The notes: a model not told the origin generated them from the sequence alone. Shown: positions 35,886-47,428, counted from the first letter of the stretch. The stretch is DNA of 64,000 nt from Mesorhizobium shangrilense (GCF_028826155.1 NZ_JAQGPN010000001.1:3229501-3293500); one strand, 5' to 3'. A program made the numbers and translations.

Positions 35886-36125
35886 TCAGAAGGCGCGATA
35901 GGTGACGATCGTGTGGGTGTCCTTGATATGGGGAATCACCTGAACGCGCTGGTTGACGAAGTGGCCGATATCGATCTCGTCCTCCTCGACATAGAATTTC
36001 GCCAGCAGGTCAAAACTGCCGGCGGTCGAGTAGATCTCCGAAGCGATCTCGGCATCGGCGAGCGCGCTGGCGACCTCGTAGGACTTTCCAAGCTCGCATT
36101 TGATCTGGACGAAGAACGCTCTCAT
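35886..36125 (-). CDS. Stand-alone Lrp/AsnC ligand-binding (RAM) domain protein
   Basis: A 79-residue protein consisting only of the Lrp/AsnC effector domain (beta-alpha-beta-beta-alpha-beta). It begins MRAFFVQIKCELGKSYEVA and contains the turn TAGSFDLLAKFYV. No DNA-binding helix-turn-helix is present. The start at 36125 is taken because the frame upstream (to 36248) does not resemble the family. Stand-alone RAM proteins can bind small ligands or heteromerise with Lrp regulators, but no partner is adjacent; it lies alone between the ATP-grasp gene and a divergent DUF4864 gene. Confidence 0.82.
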   Translation of the reverse strand: MRAFFVQIKCELGKSYEVASALADAEIASEIYSTAGSFDLLAKFYVEEDEIDIGHFVNQRVQVIPHIKDTHTIVTYRAF

Positions 36126-36307
36126 GGCCGCACCGTCGATTTGTCTTGCCGGTTTCTGGCAGACCACGCCCGCGGTTTCAAGGCGAGTGCGTCGCTTGCC
36201 CTGTCGCTGCGCCGAAATTTCGCGGCTTGGCGAAACCGGACGCGCCAAAACGGCGTATGATCGCCATAATCGGTTATCGCCGCCCCAACGGACAAGGGCA
36301 TAGGATC

Positions 36308-36721
36308 ATGCTTCGCGCCGTCATCATCTTGTTGGTCCTCTTCGCGCCACTGTTCGCCCGAGCGGGCGAAGTCGAAGTGCAGGCCGCCCAGACCACCATA
36401 GACAGCCAGATCCGCGCATTTTTGGCCGATGATGCGGATAGAGCCTACAGTTTTGCGGCGCCGAACGTGCAGCGTCTTTTCCCCACGGTCGAAACCTTCA
36501 TGGGAATGGTCACGGGCGGTTACCAGCCGGTATATCATCCGCGCGACTGGTCCTTCGGCAAGGTCAAGGAGATGGACGCAGTCTCCATCATCCAGCAGGT
36601 ATTCACCGTGGGCCCGGATGGGAAGGATTATGAAGCGGTCTACACACTGGAATTGCAGGCTGACGGGGTCTGGCGCATCACCGGCGTCAGTTTGCGCGCC
36701 GCGAACAGCGTGAGCATGTAG
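36308..36721 (+). CDS. DUF4864 domain-containing exported protein
   Basis: A 137-residue protein with a signal peptide (hydrophobic core at about 4-15, likely cleavage after ARA near 18). The rest matches the DUF4864 layout: IDSQIRAFLADDADRAYSFA, the FPTVETFMGMV segment and the C-terminal strand WRITGVSL. The fold is probably NTF2/SnoaL-like, judged from pattern only. The start at 36308 gives the signal peptide directly; the frame extends to 36146 without family similarity. It is a single gene between divergent and convergent neighbours, ending 5 bp before the methyltransferase gene end. Confidence 0.8.
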   Translation: MLRAVIILLVLFAPLFARAGEVEVQAAQTTIDSQIRAFLADDADRAYSFAAPNVQRLFPTVETFMGMVTGGYQPVYHPRDWSFGKVKEMDAVSIIQQVFTVGPDGKDYEAVYTLELQADGVWRITGVSLRAANSVSM

Positions 36722-36725
36722 TGCG

Positions 36726-37484
36726 TCAGGCGGGCCGACGCGCCTCGAAGCTGATGGTGTCGTCCGTCCGTTGCGGAGCGCGACCGTACTGGTAGTTGCC
36801 GGAGGCAACGACGTCCACGAATCCCGCCGCGCCGAGAGCCATGGAGAATTCGGCCACACCCCACCAGCGCAGGCTGAACAGCTCGCGCTCCGTCTCAACC
36901 AGCCTGCCCTCGCGCCAGCGTTCGTAGCGGTGCTGGGAGACGGTGGTCTGGGCGACGAAATCCGTCTCGATCCGCTGATCGGTCAGCGTCAGCACATCAG
37001 CCTCCTCCGTGGTCCAGCTGCGAACGGCGCTGCCGGGGTCAAGGAAGCCTCCTATCGGATCGAGGTCCACCATCAGCCGCCCATTCGGGGCGAGATGGTG
37101 GTGAAACCGCCGGAGAACCGACATGGCCACGGAGAACTCGGTAATGAGCTGGAACGAACCAAGCGGAATGACGATCGCCTCGAAGCGGCGATCGTAGGAA
37201 AAGGTCTCGAACCTCTGACAGGTGAGGCTTTCGTCGAAGGCGCGCACCTTCTCGTGGCTGCGGCAATGGGCCAGCATCTCTTCTGAGGGGTCGAAGCCCT
37301 CGACGGCGAGACCGGCCTCCAGCATCGGAACCAGGAAGCGCCCATTGCCTACCGCCGGCTCGAGCACAGGTCCCTGGCAGCTGGCGAGGCGCGCCCGATA
37401 ATACTCGACGTCCCCGAAGGAGCAGCCCACAGGCTTGTCCAGATTGTAGACCCAGGACGCCAAAGTCCCGTAGCGATTGTTCAT
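36726..37484 (-). CDS. Class I SAM-dependent methyltransferase
   Basis: A 252-residue Rossmann methyltransferase. Motif I is VLEPAVGNGRFLVPM (about 40-54), followed by GFDPSEEML and a Pro-containing motif II/III region (IVIPLGSFQLI, LAPNGRLMVDLDP). No substrate-specific features are recognisable. It lies 51 bp downstream of tgt, on the same strand, and could be the last gene of the tRNA-modification run queA-tgt, but whether it acts on RNA is unknown. Confidence 0.83.
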   Translation of the reverse strand: MNNRYGTLASWVYNLDKPVGCSFGDVEYYRARLASCQGPVLEPAVGNGRFLVPMLEAGLAVEGFDPSEEMLAHCRSHEKVRAFDESLTCQRFETFSYDRRFEAIVIPLGSFQLITEFSVAMSVLRRFHHHLAPNGRLMVDLDPIGGFLDPGSAVRSWTTEEADVLTLTDQRIETDFVAQTTVSQHRYERWREGRLVETERELFSLRWWGVAEFSMALGAAGFVDVVASGNYQYGRAPQRTDDTISFEARRPA

Positions 37485-37535
37485 GCGCCCCGCGCCCTCT
37501 TGCGTCTCGCTACCATCATGGCGGCAACCTCGAGT

Positions 37536-38675
37536 TCACCGCGCCTGATAGACGGGAAGGTCGCCCCTCACCCAGCCTTCGGAGATTTCCGCGGCGCGAT
37601 CGGTGAAGCGGCCCGCCTCGATGGCGTCGCGCAGGTCCTGCATCAGCCTCTGGTAGTAGGCGAGGTTGTTCCAGGTGAGCAGCATGGCGCCCAGCGCCTC
37701 CTGCGATTTCACCAGGTGATGCAGGTAGGCCCGGGAATAGTCGCGGGCGGCGGGGCAATTGCTCTCCTCGTCGAGGGGGCGCGGGTCGTCGGCGTGGCGC
37801 GCGTTGCGCAAATTGATCTTGCCGCGCCGGGTGTAAGCAAGGCCGTGCCGCCCTGCCCTGGTGGGCATCACGCAGTCGAACATGTCGATGCCACGCGCCA
37901 CCGATTTCACGATATCGTCCGGCGTGCCGACGCCCATCAGGTAGCGCGGCTTCTCCGTCGGCAGCTCAGGACAGGTGACGTCGAGCATGTCCAGCATCAC
38001 CTGCTGCGGCTCGCCCACCGCGAGGCCGCCGACTGCATAACCCTTGAGATTCATCGACTTCAGGGCCTGCGCCGACCTCACGCGCAACGGCGTGCTGTCG
38101 CCGCCCTGCACGATGCCGAACATAGCCTTGCCCGGCTGGTCGCCGAACGCGACCTTGCAGCGCTCCGCCCAGCGCAGCGAAAGCTCCATCGCGCGCTCGA
38201 TCTCGTCCGGCTTCGCCGGCAGCGCGGTGCATTCGTCGAGCTGCATCTGGATGTCGGAGTCGAGCAGACCCTGGATCTCGATCGAGCGCTCCGGCGTCAT
38301 CTCATACGGCGCCCCGTCGATGTGGGAGCGAAAAGTGACGCCTTTCTCGGTCAATTTGCGCAATTTCGACAGCGACATGACCTGAAAACCGCCGGAATCC
38401 GTGAGAATCGGATGGGGCCAGCGGGCGAATTCGTGCAGTCCGCCGAGTCGGGCGACTCGTTCAGCGCCCGGACGCAGCATCAGGTGATAGGTGTTGCCGA
38501 GGATCACGTCGGAGCCCAGCGCCCGCACCTGATCGAGATACATCGCCTTGACCGTACCGCCAGTGCCGACCGGCATGAAGGCGGGGGTGCGGATCGTGCC
38601 GCGCCGCATGGTGATTTCGCCGCGCCGCGCCTTTCCGTCGGTGGCGATCAGGCGGAAGGAGAACTCGTTACTCAT
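37536..38675 (-). CDS. tgt: tRNA-guanine transglycosylase (queuine tRNA-ribosyltransferase), zinc ligands altered
   Basis: Exchanges guanine 34 of GUN-anticodon tRNAs for preQ1. The 379-residue TIM-barrel protein keeps the catalytic Asp residues in DSGGFQV (about 94) and [13 protein letters not shown] (about 267) and the VGTPDD segment. The C-terminal zinc site is unusual: at the place of the usual C-x-C-x2-C it reads SNCPAA (Ser305, Cys307, Ala310), and the usual His in the next helix is Asn336. Three of four ligands are therefore missing. An in-frame GTG precedes the ATG. It follows queA by 36 bp, so the two queuosine steps are co-transcribed. Confidence 0.93.
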   Translation of the reverse strand: MSNEFSFRLIATDGKARRGEITMRRGTIRTPAFMPVGTGGTVKAMYLDQVRALGSDVILGNTYHLMLRPGAERVARLGGLHEFARWPHPILTDSGGFQVMSLSKLRKLTEKGVTFRSHIDGAPYEMTPERSIEIQGLLDSDIQMQLDECTALPAKPDEIERAMELSLRWAERCKVAFGDQPGKAMFGIVQGGDSTPLRVRSAQALKSMNLKGYAVGGLAVGEPQQVMLDMLDVTCPELPTEKPRYLMGVGTPDDIVKSVARGIDMFDCVMPTRAGRHGLAYTRRGKINLRNARHADDPRPLDEESNCPAARDYSRAYLHHLVKSQEALGAMLLTWNNLAYYQRLMQDLRDAIEAGRFTDRAAEISEGWVRGDLPVYQAR

Positions 38676-38711
38676 CACGGATCTGCTTGTGCGAATGGGC
38701 GTAGGAAATGG

Positions 38712-39788
38712 TCAAGGCGCATCCCTGAACAGCAGGCTGGCGTCGCCATAGGAATAGAAGCGATAGCCGTTGCCGATGGCGTGCGCGTAAACCTGCCGCA
38801 TGCGGTCCAGCCCCGCAAAGGCTGAAACGAGCATGAACAGAGTCGACTTCGGCAGATGGAAATTCGTCATCAGCGCGTCGACAACACGAAAGCGATAGCC
38901 GGGCGTGATGAAGATATCGGTCGAGCCTGACCAGGCTTCCAGATGACCATCTTCGCGCGCCGCGCTCTCCAGCAACCTCAAGGAGGTCGTGCCGACGGCA
39001 ACGACACGGTTGCCGCGTACCCTGGCGGTGTTGATCGCAGCAGCCGTTGCTGCCGAAACCATGCCGGTCTCGGCGTGCATCTTGTGGTCTGTCGTGTCGT
39101 CGGCCTTGACCGGGAGGAAAGTTCCGGCGCCGACATGCAGCGTCACGAAATGCCGCTCGATGCTGCGTGCATCCAATGCTGTGAACAACTCGGGCGTAAA
39201 GTGCAGGCCCGCCGTCGGGGCAGCCACCGCGCCTTCTTCGCGTGCATAGACGGTCTGGTAGTCTGCACGGTCGCGGTCGTCGTCCGGGCGCTTCGACGCG
39301 ATGTAGGGCGGCAGAGGGATATGGCCGACGGCGTGCAAGGCCTCGTCCAAAAATGCGCCGGAGAGTTCGAAGCCGAGCAGCACTTCGCCGGCCTCGCGCT
39401 TTTCAATGACGGTCGCGTCGAGCTTGCCGAGAAAGCACACCTCGCCGTCGTGGCCGAAGCGGATGCGGTCGCCGGGCTGGACGCGCTTGGCCGGCCGCAT
39501 GAAGGCAAGCCACTGGTCCGGCGCCACCCGCATGTGGAGCGTCGCATCGACGGCGGCGACCGCTTCACCGCGATGCCGTATGCCGCTGAGTTGCGCCGGG
39601 ATGACCTTGGTGTCGTTGAACACCATGACGTCACCCGGATCGAGCAATGACGGAAGCTCGCTGACGATGCGGTCAGCCAGCACCTCGTCCGGCTTCACGA
39701 CCAGCAGTTTAGCGCTGTCGCGCGGCTCCGCCGGTCGCAGCGCAATACGGTCGTCCGGAAGATCGAAATCGAAAAGGTCGACACGCAT
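38712..39788 (-). CDS. queA: S-adenosylmethionine:tRNA ribosyltransferase-isomerase
   Basis: A 358-residue enzyme that transfers and isomerises the ribosyl part of SAM onto preQ1-tRNA to give epoxyqueuosine. Characteristic parts are [19 protein letters not shown] near the N-terminus, [14 protein letters not shown] (about 53-66), [12 protein letters not shown] and [12 protein letters not shown]. Length is in the usual range. It is followed by tgt and preceded by a small transporter gene 6 bp upstream, within a minus-strand run that starts at coaD. Confidence 0.96.
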   Translation of the reverse strand: MRVDLFDFDLPDDRIALRPAEPRDSAKLLVVKPDEVLADRIVSELPSLLDPGDVMVFNDTKVIPAQLSGIRHRGEAVAAVDATLHMRVAPDQWLAFMRPAKRVQPGDRIRFGHDGEVCFLGKLDATVIEKREAGEVLLGFELSGAFLDEALHAVGHIPLPPYIASKRPDDDRDRADYQTVYAREEGAVAAPTAGLHFTPELFTALDARSIERHFVTLHVGAGTFLPVKADDTTDHKMHAETGMVSAATAAAINTARVRGNRVVAVGTTSLRLLESAAREDGHLEAWSGSTDIFITPGYRFRVVDALMTNFHLPKSTLFMLVSAFAGLDRMRQVYAHAIGNGYRFYSYGDASLLFRDAP

Positions 39789-39794
39789 CTCGGG

Positions 39795-40244
39795 TCAGTA
39801 CAGCCTGACGAGGAGGGCCCCCGCCATCAGAAGGAGTGCTCCGGTCAGCCGGCCGACCGAAATCTCGCGCACGGCCATGCCCAGGAAGCCGATGCGATCG
39901 AGAACGATGCCGGCAATGAGCTGCCCGGCAACCAGAAACGCCATGAGCGAGGCAGCGCCGATGCGCGGCGCGAGTATCACGGAGATGGTCACATAGGCGG
40001 CGCCCAGAAGGCCGCCCGTGACGAACAGCCAGGGTGCGGGTGCGCGCCAGTCGAGCACAACGCCCTGCCCCCGCGTGACGGCGATCGACACTATGCCGAG
40101 GACCACCGCGCCGGAGAGGAACGAAAATGCGGCGGCCGCGACCGGAAGGCCGAGGCCGCGCGACAGCTGCGCATTGATGGGCGCCTGGATGGCGATGAAG
40201 GCGCCCGACAGGATGCCGAGCAGCGACCAGATGAGCCCCAACAT
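39795..40244 (-). CDS. Small DMT-superfamily (DUF606/YdcZ-like) membrane protein
   Basis: A 149-residue integral membrane protein with five hydrophobic helices (about 3-20, 35-55, 70-90, 95-115, 128-146). The conserved GAFIAIQAPINAQLSRGLG near the N-terminus identifies the DUF606 half-size transporter group, whose members work as dimers. The substrate is unknown. It lies 6 bp upstream of queA and 17 bp downstream of a cyclophilin gene, but a functional link to either is doubtful. Confidence 0.85.
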   Translation of the reverse strand: MLGLIWSLLGILSGAFIAIQAPINAQLSRGLGLPVAAAAFSFLSGAVVLGIVSIAVTRGQGVVLDWRAPAPWLFVTGGLLGAAYVTISVILAPRIGAASLMAFLVAGQLIAGIVLDRIGFLGMAVREISVGRLTGALLLMAGALLVRLY

Positions 40245-40261
40245 CGCCGAATCCGCTTCGG

Positions 40262-40780
40262 TTAGGCCGGCTTCACGTCGGCCGCGACCTTCATCGAAAC
40301 GATCGTGTCGGGGTCCTTCACGGGCTCACCGCGCTTGATCTTGTCGACATTCTCCATGCCCTCGATCACCTGGCCCCAGACGGTGTACTGGCGGTTCAGG
40401 AAGCCGGCGTCCTCGAAGCAGATGAAGAACTGCGAGTTGGCCGAATTCGGATTCTGGGCGCGCGCCATGGAGCAAGTGCCGCGGGCATGGTTCATGTTCG
40501 AGAACTCGGCCTTGAGATCCGGCTTGTCCGAACCGCCCATGCCGGCGCGCGACGGATTGAAGGACGCGCCGCCGGTCTTGCCGAACTTAACGTCGCCCGT
40601 CTGGGCCATGAAGCCGTCGATGACGCGATGGAAGACGACGCCGTCATAGGCGCCTTCGCGCGTCAGCTCCTTGATCCGCGCGACGTGGCCGGGCGCGAGA
40701 TCCGGAAACAGTTCGATGACGACGTTGCCCTTCGTCGTCTCCATGATGATGGCGTTCTCGGGATCTTTGATTTCGGCCAT
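40262..40780 (-). CDS. ppiB: Cytoplasmic cyclophilin-type peptidyl-prolyl isomerase
   Basis: A 172-residue cyclophilin that accelerates prolyl cis-trans isomerisation. FHRVIDGFMAQTGD (about 50-63, with the catalytic Arg), GTCSMARAQNPNSANSQFFI and the YTVWGQVIEGM segment are conserved. There is no signal peptide. It is the second of two tandem cyclophilins; the first is exported. Confidence 0.94.
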   Translation of the reverse strand: MAEIKDPENAIIMETTKGNVVIELFPDLAPGHVARIKELTREGAYDGVVFHRVIDGFMAQTGDVKFGKTGGASFNPSRAGMGGSDKPDLKAEFSNMNHARGTCSMARAQNPNSANSQFFICFEDAGFLNRQYTVWGQVIEGMENVDKIKRGEPVKDPDTIVSMKVAADVKPA

Positions 40781-40811
40781 GGCCGCTTCCTTTCGTCTGG
40801 TGAATTGCCGG

Positions 40812-41396
40812 TCAGTTGCCGTCGGCGCCGATGCGCACCTTGATCATCCTGTCCGGATCGGCGACGACGCCGTTCTGGTTCGGGTCGCCTTTCTTGATCA
40901 TGTCCACCACGCCCATCCCGGCCTCAACATTGCCGACCACGGTGTACTGGCCGTCGAGCCCCGGATTCGGGGCGAACATGATGAAGAACTGCGAATTGGC
41001 GGAGTTCGGGTCCTGCGCGCGCGCCATGCCAACGGTGCCGCGCACGAAGTGTTCCTCAGAAAACTCCGCTGGCAGGTCGGGCAAGTCGGAGCCGCCGGTT
41101 CCGGCGCGCTCCGCGCTGTATCCGTCGTTCAGGTCGCCAAACTGCACGTCGCCGGTCTGCGCCATGAAGCCGTCGATGACGCGGTGGAACGCGACGTTGT
41201 CATACGCGCCGTCACGCACCAGCTTCTTGATCTGCTCGACATGCTTCGGCGCCAGGTCGGGGCGCAGGGCAATCGTCACATCCCCATCCTTGAGCGTGAT
41301 GATCATGGTGTTTTGCGGCTCGGCGGCCTGGGCGGCCGGAGCCCCTGCCACCACGGCGGCGAACGCGAATGCGAGTGCGAACTGTCTCAGGCGCAT
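40812..41396 (-). CDS. Exported cyclophilin-type peptidyl-prolyl isomerase
   Basis: A 194-residue cyclophilin with a signal peptide (hydrophobic core at about 5-20, predicted cleavage after AQA near 24), placing it in the periplasm. The catalytic block FHRVIDGFMAQTGD and MARAQDPNSANSQFFIMF are present. It is 31 bp upstream of the cytoplasmic paralogue; the pair arose by duplication. It lies 14 bp after coaD in the same unit. Confidence 0.93.
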   Translation of the reverse strand: MRLRQFALAFAFAAVVAGAPAAQAAEPQNTMIITLKDGDVTIALRPDLAPKHVEQIKKLVRDGAYDNVAFHRVIDGFMAQTGDVQFGDLNDGYSAERAGTGGSDLPDLPAEFSEEHFVRGTVGMARAQDPNSANSQFFIMFAPNPGLDGQYTVVGNVEAGMGVVDMIKKGDPNQNGVVADPDRMIKVRIGADGN

Positions 41397-41410
41397 GATC
41401 GATCTTCTCC

Positions 41411-41917
41411 CTAGGATCGCTTTGGGAACTTGGTCTGGAGAGCGGCTGCGACGTCGGTGGGCACGAATGGGCGGATGTCGCCTCCCATTCCCGCAATCTG
41501 CCTCACCAATGTCGCGGTGATGGTGCGAACCGATGGGCTGGCCGGCAGGAAGACGGTCTGCAGTTCGGGCGCCATCGTCTCGTTCATGCCGGCCATCTGC
41601 ATCTCGTAATCGAGGTCAGTGCCGTCCCGCAGGCCGCGGATCATGATCGAAGCGCCATGTTTCCTGGCAGCGTCGATGACGAGACCGTCGAAAGCGACCA
41701 CTTTCACCCGCGCACCGTTCTCGCCAAGTTCTGCCCGGCAGGCCTTCTCGATCAAGTCGACCCTTTCCTCGAAGGAGAAGAGCGGCGTCTTGCCCGGATG
41801 GATGCCAATTGCGGCATAGATCACGTCCGCCACGGCGAGCGAGGCCTTGATCACGTCGAGGTGACCGTTGGTCAGCGGGTCGAAGGAGCCCGCGTAGATG
41901 GCGATGCGTTCTTTCAT
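41411..41917 (-). CDS. coaD: Phosphopantetheine adenylyltransferase
   Basis: A 168-residue nucleotidyltransferase that makes dephospho-CoA from 4'-phosphopantetheine and [19 protein letters not shown] at 8-23 contains the T/H-x-G-H site; [20 protein letters not shown] and the C-terminal [16 protein letters not shown] are typical. The ATG at 41917 is used; the frame runs to 42043 without similarity. It heads the minus-strand run coaD - two cyclophilins - transporter - queA - tgt. Confidence 0.96.
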   Translation of the reverse strand: MKERIAIYAGSFDPLTNGHLDVIKASLAVADVIYAAIGIHPGKTPLFSFEERVDLIEKACRAELGENGARVKVVAFDGLVIDAARKHGASIMIRGLRDGTDLDYEMQMAGMNETMAPELQTVFLPASPSVRTITATLVRQIAGMGGDIRPFVPTDVAAALQTKFPKRS

Positions 41918-42083
41918 GGCGCTGCTTCTATCGGGCGACGCAGCCAAACGCAATTCGCCAGCCGCAGGTTGAAGGGGCAACGACGCATTCAGCAACTGTT
42001 CAGGCAAGCCGCCGCAACGTCGCCGCACGTCAAATGCAACCAAACTCCCGAACGGCCGTTACTTGCCGCAGGAGATGAACATC

Positions 42084-42224
42084 ATGCTGATCTACATGCT
42101 CGCTATTGCCATGACCGTGCTGATGCTGATCGCCACCGTGTTTGGCCTGCACGAGGAAGCTCAGCGCGTCAGGGCGGAAAACCGCCGACGCGGTTCCGAA
42201 CGCTTCGGTCCGGGCTGGAACTGA
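42084..42224 (+). CDS. Small single-pass membrane protein (46 residues)
   Basis: A short frame coding 46 residues: a hydrophobic helix (MLIYMLAIAMTVLMLIATV) followed by a charged tail rich in Arg and Glu, ending FGPGWN. The start at 42084 has GGAG nine bases upstream; an ATG at 42075 sits too close to that site. A hairpin terminator follows at 42269. No family is recognised. The combination of ribosome site, codon use similar to the neighbours, membrane helix and following terminator supports a real gene, but this is not proof. Confidence 0.5.
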   Translation: MLIYMLAIAMTVLMLIATVFGLHEEAQRVRAENRRRGSERFGPGWN

Positions 42225-42268
42225 CCTCCGACACCCGGTCCCGCTGCACCATCCTCCCAAGAAGAAGT

Positions 42269-42294
42269 GCGGATTGCGCTGCAACGCAATCCGC
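42269..42294. terminator. Hairpin between the small membrane protein gene and gyrA
   Basis: GCGGATTGCG pairs with CGCAATCCGC around a 6-base loop, with CCTTCTTGATT following on the plus strand and AAGAAG preceding. Placed between two convergent genes, it can serve both. Confidence 0.6.
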
Positions 42295-42337
42295 CCTTCT
42301 TGATTCCACCGAGGCAGGGCCGATGCTCAGTCCGAAA

Positions 42338-45082
<2,745 letters not shown>

Positions 45083-45116
45083 AACGGATCACAAAAGTTG
45101 GGAATCACTTGATCCT

Positions 45117-45144
45117 TATATAGGAACACTATCGCCTTCTCCAA
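45117..45144 (-). promoter_or_regulatory. Candidate gyrA promoter
   Basis: On the minus strand TTGGAG (45139-45144) and TATATA (45117-45122) are spaced by 16 bases, about 35 bases upstream of the gyrA start. The remainder of the gyrA-marC interval (45083-45327) shows only a weak 6-bp hairpin near 45212. Confidence 0.5.
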
Positions 45145-45327
45145 TGCCGTCGAAGCTTTTCCAACGACGATTTCCATCGTTATTTCAAAAGGATATTAGA
45201 CTGCTTCACGACGCCGCAAGGAAGCGGCGTACTGCGCGCAAGGTTTCCGGAACAATGGAAGCCGTGGCCGCTGGTCTGGCGCGCCGTCTGGCTTCACGAT
45301 AGCTTTGCACCGGGGGAGATCCGCAGC

Positions 45328-45957
45328 GTGCCCAATTTCGACAGCCTGTTCAACGCTTTCGTGACGATCCTGGTGACCATTGATCCGCCGGGCCTGGCGC
45401 CGCTTTTCCTGGCGGTGACGCGGGGCATGAACCGCCAGCAACGCTATCAGGTGTCCATCCGCGCCTCGGTCATCGGATTCGGCGTGCTGGCGGTGTTCGC
45501 GCTGATGGGCGCCGCCATCCTGGCCGCCTTCGGCATCACGCTGCCGGCCTTCCGAGTCGCAGGCGGCCTGCTGCTCTTCTTCATTGCCTTCGAGATGGTG
45601 TTCGAGCGGCGCAACGAGCGCAAGGAAAAGAGCGCCGACACGGCGATCACCAAAGACCACATCCACAACGTCGCGGCCTTCCCCCTGGCCATTCCGCTGA
45701 TCGCCGGTCCCGGCGCGATTTCCGCCACGGTGCTGCTGTCCGGCGGCATGCCGACCACCGCCGGCCAGATTGCACTGGTCGCCATCATTCTCGTCTGCCT
45801 GCTGATCACTTATCTCGTCTTCGTGCTCGCCGAGCGCATCGACAGCCTGCTCGGGGAGACCGGCCGCTCTATCCTCACGCGCCTGCTCGGCGTGATCCTG
45901 GCGGCGCTTGCGGTTCAGTTCGTCGCCGACGGCGTCAAGGCGCTGATGGCTATCTGA
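45328..45957 (+). CDS. MarC family integral membrane protein
   Basis: A 209-residue membrane protein of the MarC/UPF0056 family, with six hydrophobic segments (about 5-25, 40-62, 68-90, 115-135, 140-165, 185-205). The N-terminal TIDPPGLAPLFLAVTRG and central FPLAIPLIAGPGAIS are the family signatures. The family was once linked to multiple antibiotic resistance, but this is not supported; substrate unknown. GTG start preceded by GGGGGAG. Followed by the DUF4268-like gene after 22 bp. Confidence 0.9.
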   Translation: MPNFDSLFNAFVTILVTIDPPGLAPLFLAVTRGMNRQQRYQVSIRASVIGFGVLAVFALMGAAILAAFGITLPAFRVAGGLLLFFIAFEMVFERRNERKEKSADTAITKDHIHNVAAFPLAIPLIAGPGAISATVLLSGGMPTTAGQIALVAIILVCLLITYLVFVLAERIDSLLGETGRSILTRLLGVILAALAVQFVADGVKALMAI

Positions 45958-45979
45958 GGGCACAGCAGCGGAGCCGAAC

Positions 45980-46447
45980 ATGGTTTCCGATCTCACCCGT
46001 CACCGGCGCGACTTCTGGCAGTATTTTGCCGACACCCTTCCGGAGCTCAACGTTCGCATGCAGCGCGGCAACGAGCACTCGCGCTGGCTGGCCGTCGGCC
46101 ATCGGCCGCTGGTCATCGCCCACTACATCGCCAACGCCGGCGTCGGGCTGTTCATTCGCGGCGAGGCCGGAGAGCCGACCTGGCGCGTGCGCGAGTTTCT
46201 GTTCCCGCACCGCGAATTCCTTGCCAGACGCCTGGACCGGCCCGGCCTCAAGCTGGGCAACATGTTCCTGCTGCCGAATAGCGTACGCCTGGACATGACC
46301 GATCGGAGCAACTGGCAGCGGGCGACGGCGTGGTTCGCGCAAAACTCGCCAGTCTACGAAACAGTGTTCACCGACTTGCAATCGAAACGGGAGGGCTGGC
46401 CGGACGAGCGCCCTCCACCACCCGATCTGAGATCAAACACACGATGA
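45980..46447 (+). CDS. Uncharacterised protein with weak DUF4268-like pattern
   Basis: A 155-residue cytoplasmic protein. The pattern HRRDFWQYFADTL near the N-terminus, AGVGLFIRG and REFLFPHREFLARRL in the middle, and the late block with DMTDRSNW followed by SPVYETVF resembles the order seen in DUF4268 proteins, which are often related to restriction-type endonuclease neighbours. I could not confirm this. The last 20 residues are Pro/Arg-rich and probably disordered. Its stop overlaps the start of the following glyoxalase-like gene as ATGA, so both were once translationally coupled. Confidence 0.6.
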   Translation: MVSDLTRHRRDFWQYFADTLPELNVRMQRGNEHSRWLAVGHRPLVIAHYIANAGVGLFIRGEAGEPTWRVREFLFPHREFLARRLDRPGLKLGNMFLLPNSVRLDMTDRSNWQRATAWFAQNSPVYETVFTDLQSKREGWPDERPPPPDLRSNTR

Positions 46448-46882
46448 CACAGGACAGGACAACCGCCGGTGCCGAACCCATGACCGCCAAGCACGGCCCA
46501 CATCCAGCACGATTGCTTGGCGCGGAACCGGTCGTCTTCGTGACGGATTTCCCCGAATCCCTCGCCTTCTATACCGGCGCGCTCGGCTTTCAGGTGGCCT
46601 TTACCTATGGCGATCCGCCCTTTTACGGCCAGGTCCGGCGCGACGCTGCGCGCCTGAACCTTCGCCATGTCGACGCTGCTGTCATCGATCCGGCGCAGCC
46701 GGCGCGAAGATCTGCTGTCGGCGGCGATCACGCTGCGCGATCTCGACGCCCTCTTCATGGAGTTTCGTCAGGCGGGCGTCCTCTTCCACCAGACGCCGCG
46801 CACCGAGCCATGGGGCGCAAGAACCTTCATCGTGATCGATCCCGACGAAAATCTCATCCTATTCGCCAGCGACGATGCCTGA
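46444..46882 (+). pseudogene. Glyoxalase/bleomycin-resistance (VOC) family gene with a frameshift
   Basis: Two frames together give a complete VOC-fold protein of about 145 residues. The first half (from 46444) has LLGAEPVVFVTDFPESLAFY and TGALGFQVAFTYGDPPFYGQ; it loses similarity at about 46700. The second half, in the +1 frame, continues RREDLLSAAITLRDLDALF and ends TFIVIDPDENLILFASDDA. Removing one C from the CC at 46699-46700 restores a continuous reading with DPAQRREDLL. It is either a recent inactivation or a sequencing error. Metal-binding positions could not be assigned with confidence. Confidence 0.8.
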
Positions 46883-47048
46883 GAGCCTGCCGCGGCATTG
46901 GCCGCGATACGGGCCATAGCGCCGCCTGGCAAACGCGCCGCGCGCGTTGCGCCAGTGTGCCTTTCGACTTGTTTCGGCTGGGTTGTGGGTCTATCTCAGG
47001 GCAACAATGTTCGCTCGACTCCCACGAGCATATGAAAGGTTCGCGCCA

Positions 47049-47384
47049 ATGAGCGGCATCAACGAATACATCGACAATGAGGTCAAGGGCAGCGACGTGG
47101 TGCTGTTCATGAAGGGCACGCCGGGCTTCCCGCAGTGCGGCTTCTCGGGACAAGTCGTGCAGATCCTCGACTACCTGGGCGTCGAGTACAAGGGCGTCAA
47201 CGTGCTGACCTCGAACGACCTTCGCCAGGGCATCAAGGACTATTCCAACTGGCCGACCATCCCGCAGCTCTATGTGAAGGGCGAATTCGTCGGCGGCTGC
47301 GACATCATCCGCGAGATGTTCCAGGCAGGCGAGCTCCAGAGCTTCCTGGAGGACAAGGGTGTGAGCGTCAAAGGCGCCGTGTGA
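47049..47384 (+). CDS. grxD: Monothiol glutaredoxin (Grx4/GrxD family)
   Basis: A 111-residue CGFS-type glutaredoxin that carries and delivers [2Fe-2S] clusters with glutathione. The active site CGFS is at 30-33 within KGTPGFPQCGFSGQ; NWPTIPQLYVKGEFVGG and the DIIREM glutathione-binding region follow. The start at 47049 gives the standard N-terminus MSGINEYI; the open frame to 46947 is not similar. A bolA partner, often next to it, is not present here. A strong terminator follows at 47429. Confidence 0.95.
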   Translation: MSGINEYIDNEVKGSDVVLFMKGTPGFPQCGFSGQVVQILDYLGVEYKGVNVLTSNDLRQGIKDYSNWPTIPQLYVKGEFVGGCDIIREMFQAGELQSFLEDKGVSVKGAV

Positions 47385-47428
47385 TCTCCAGATCATGAAT
47401 TGAGGTCCCGTCACGCGGGGCCGCTAAG

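Noticed and set aside
42030..42284. Minus-strand frame of 84 codons between coaD and gyrA
   Set aside because: No family features; the plus-strand 46-codon frame in the same place has a ribosome site, a membrane helix and a terminator.
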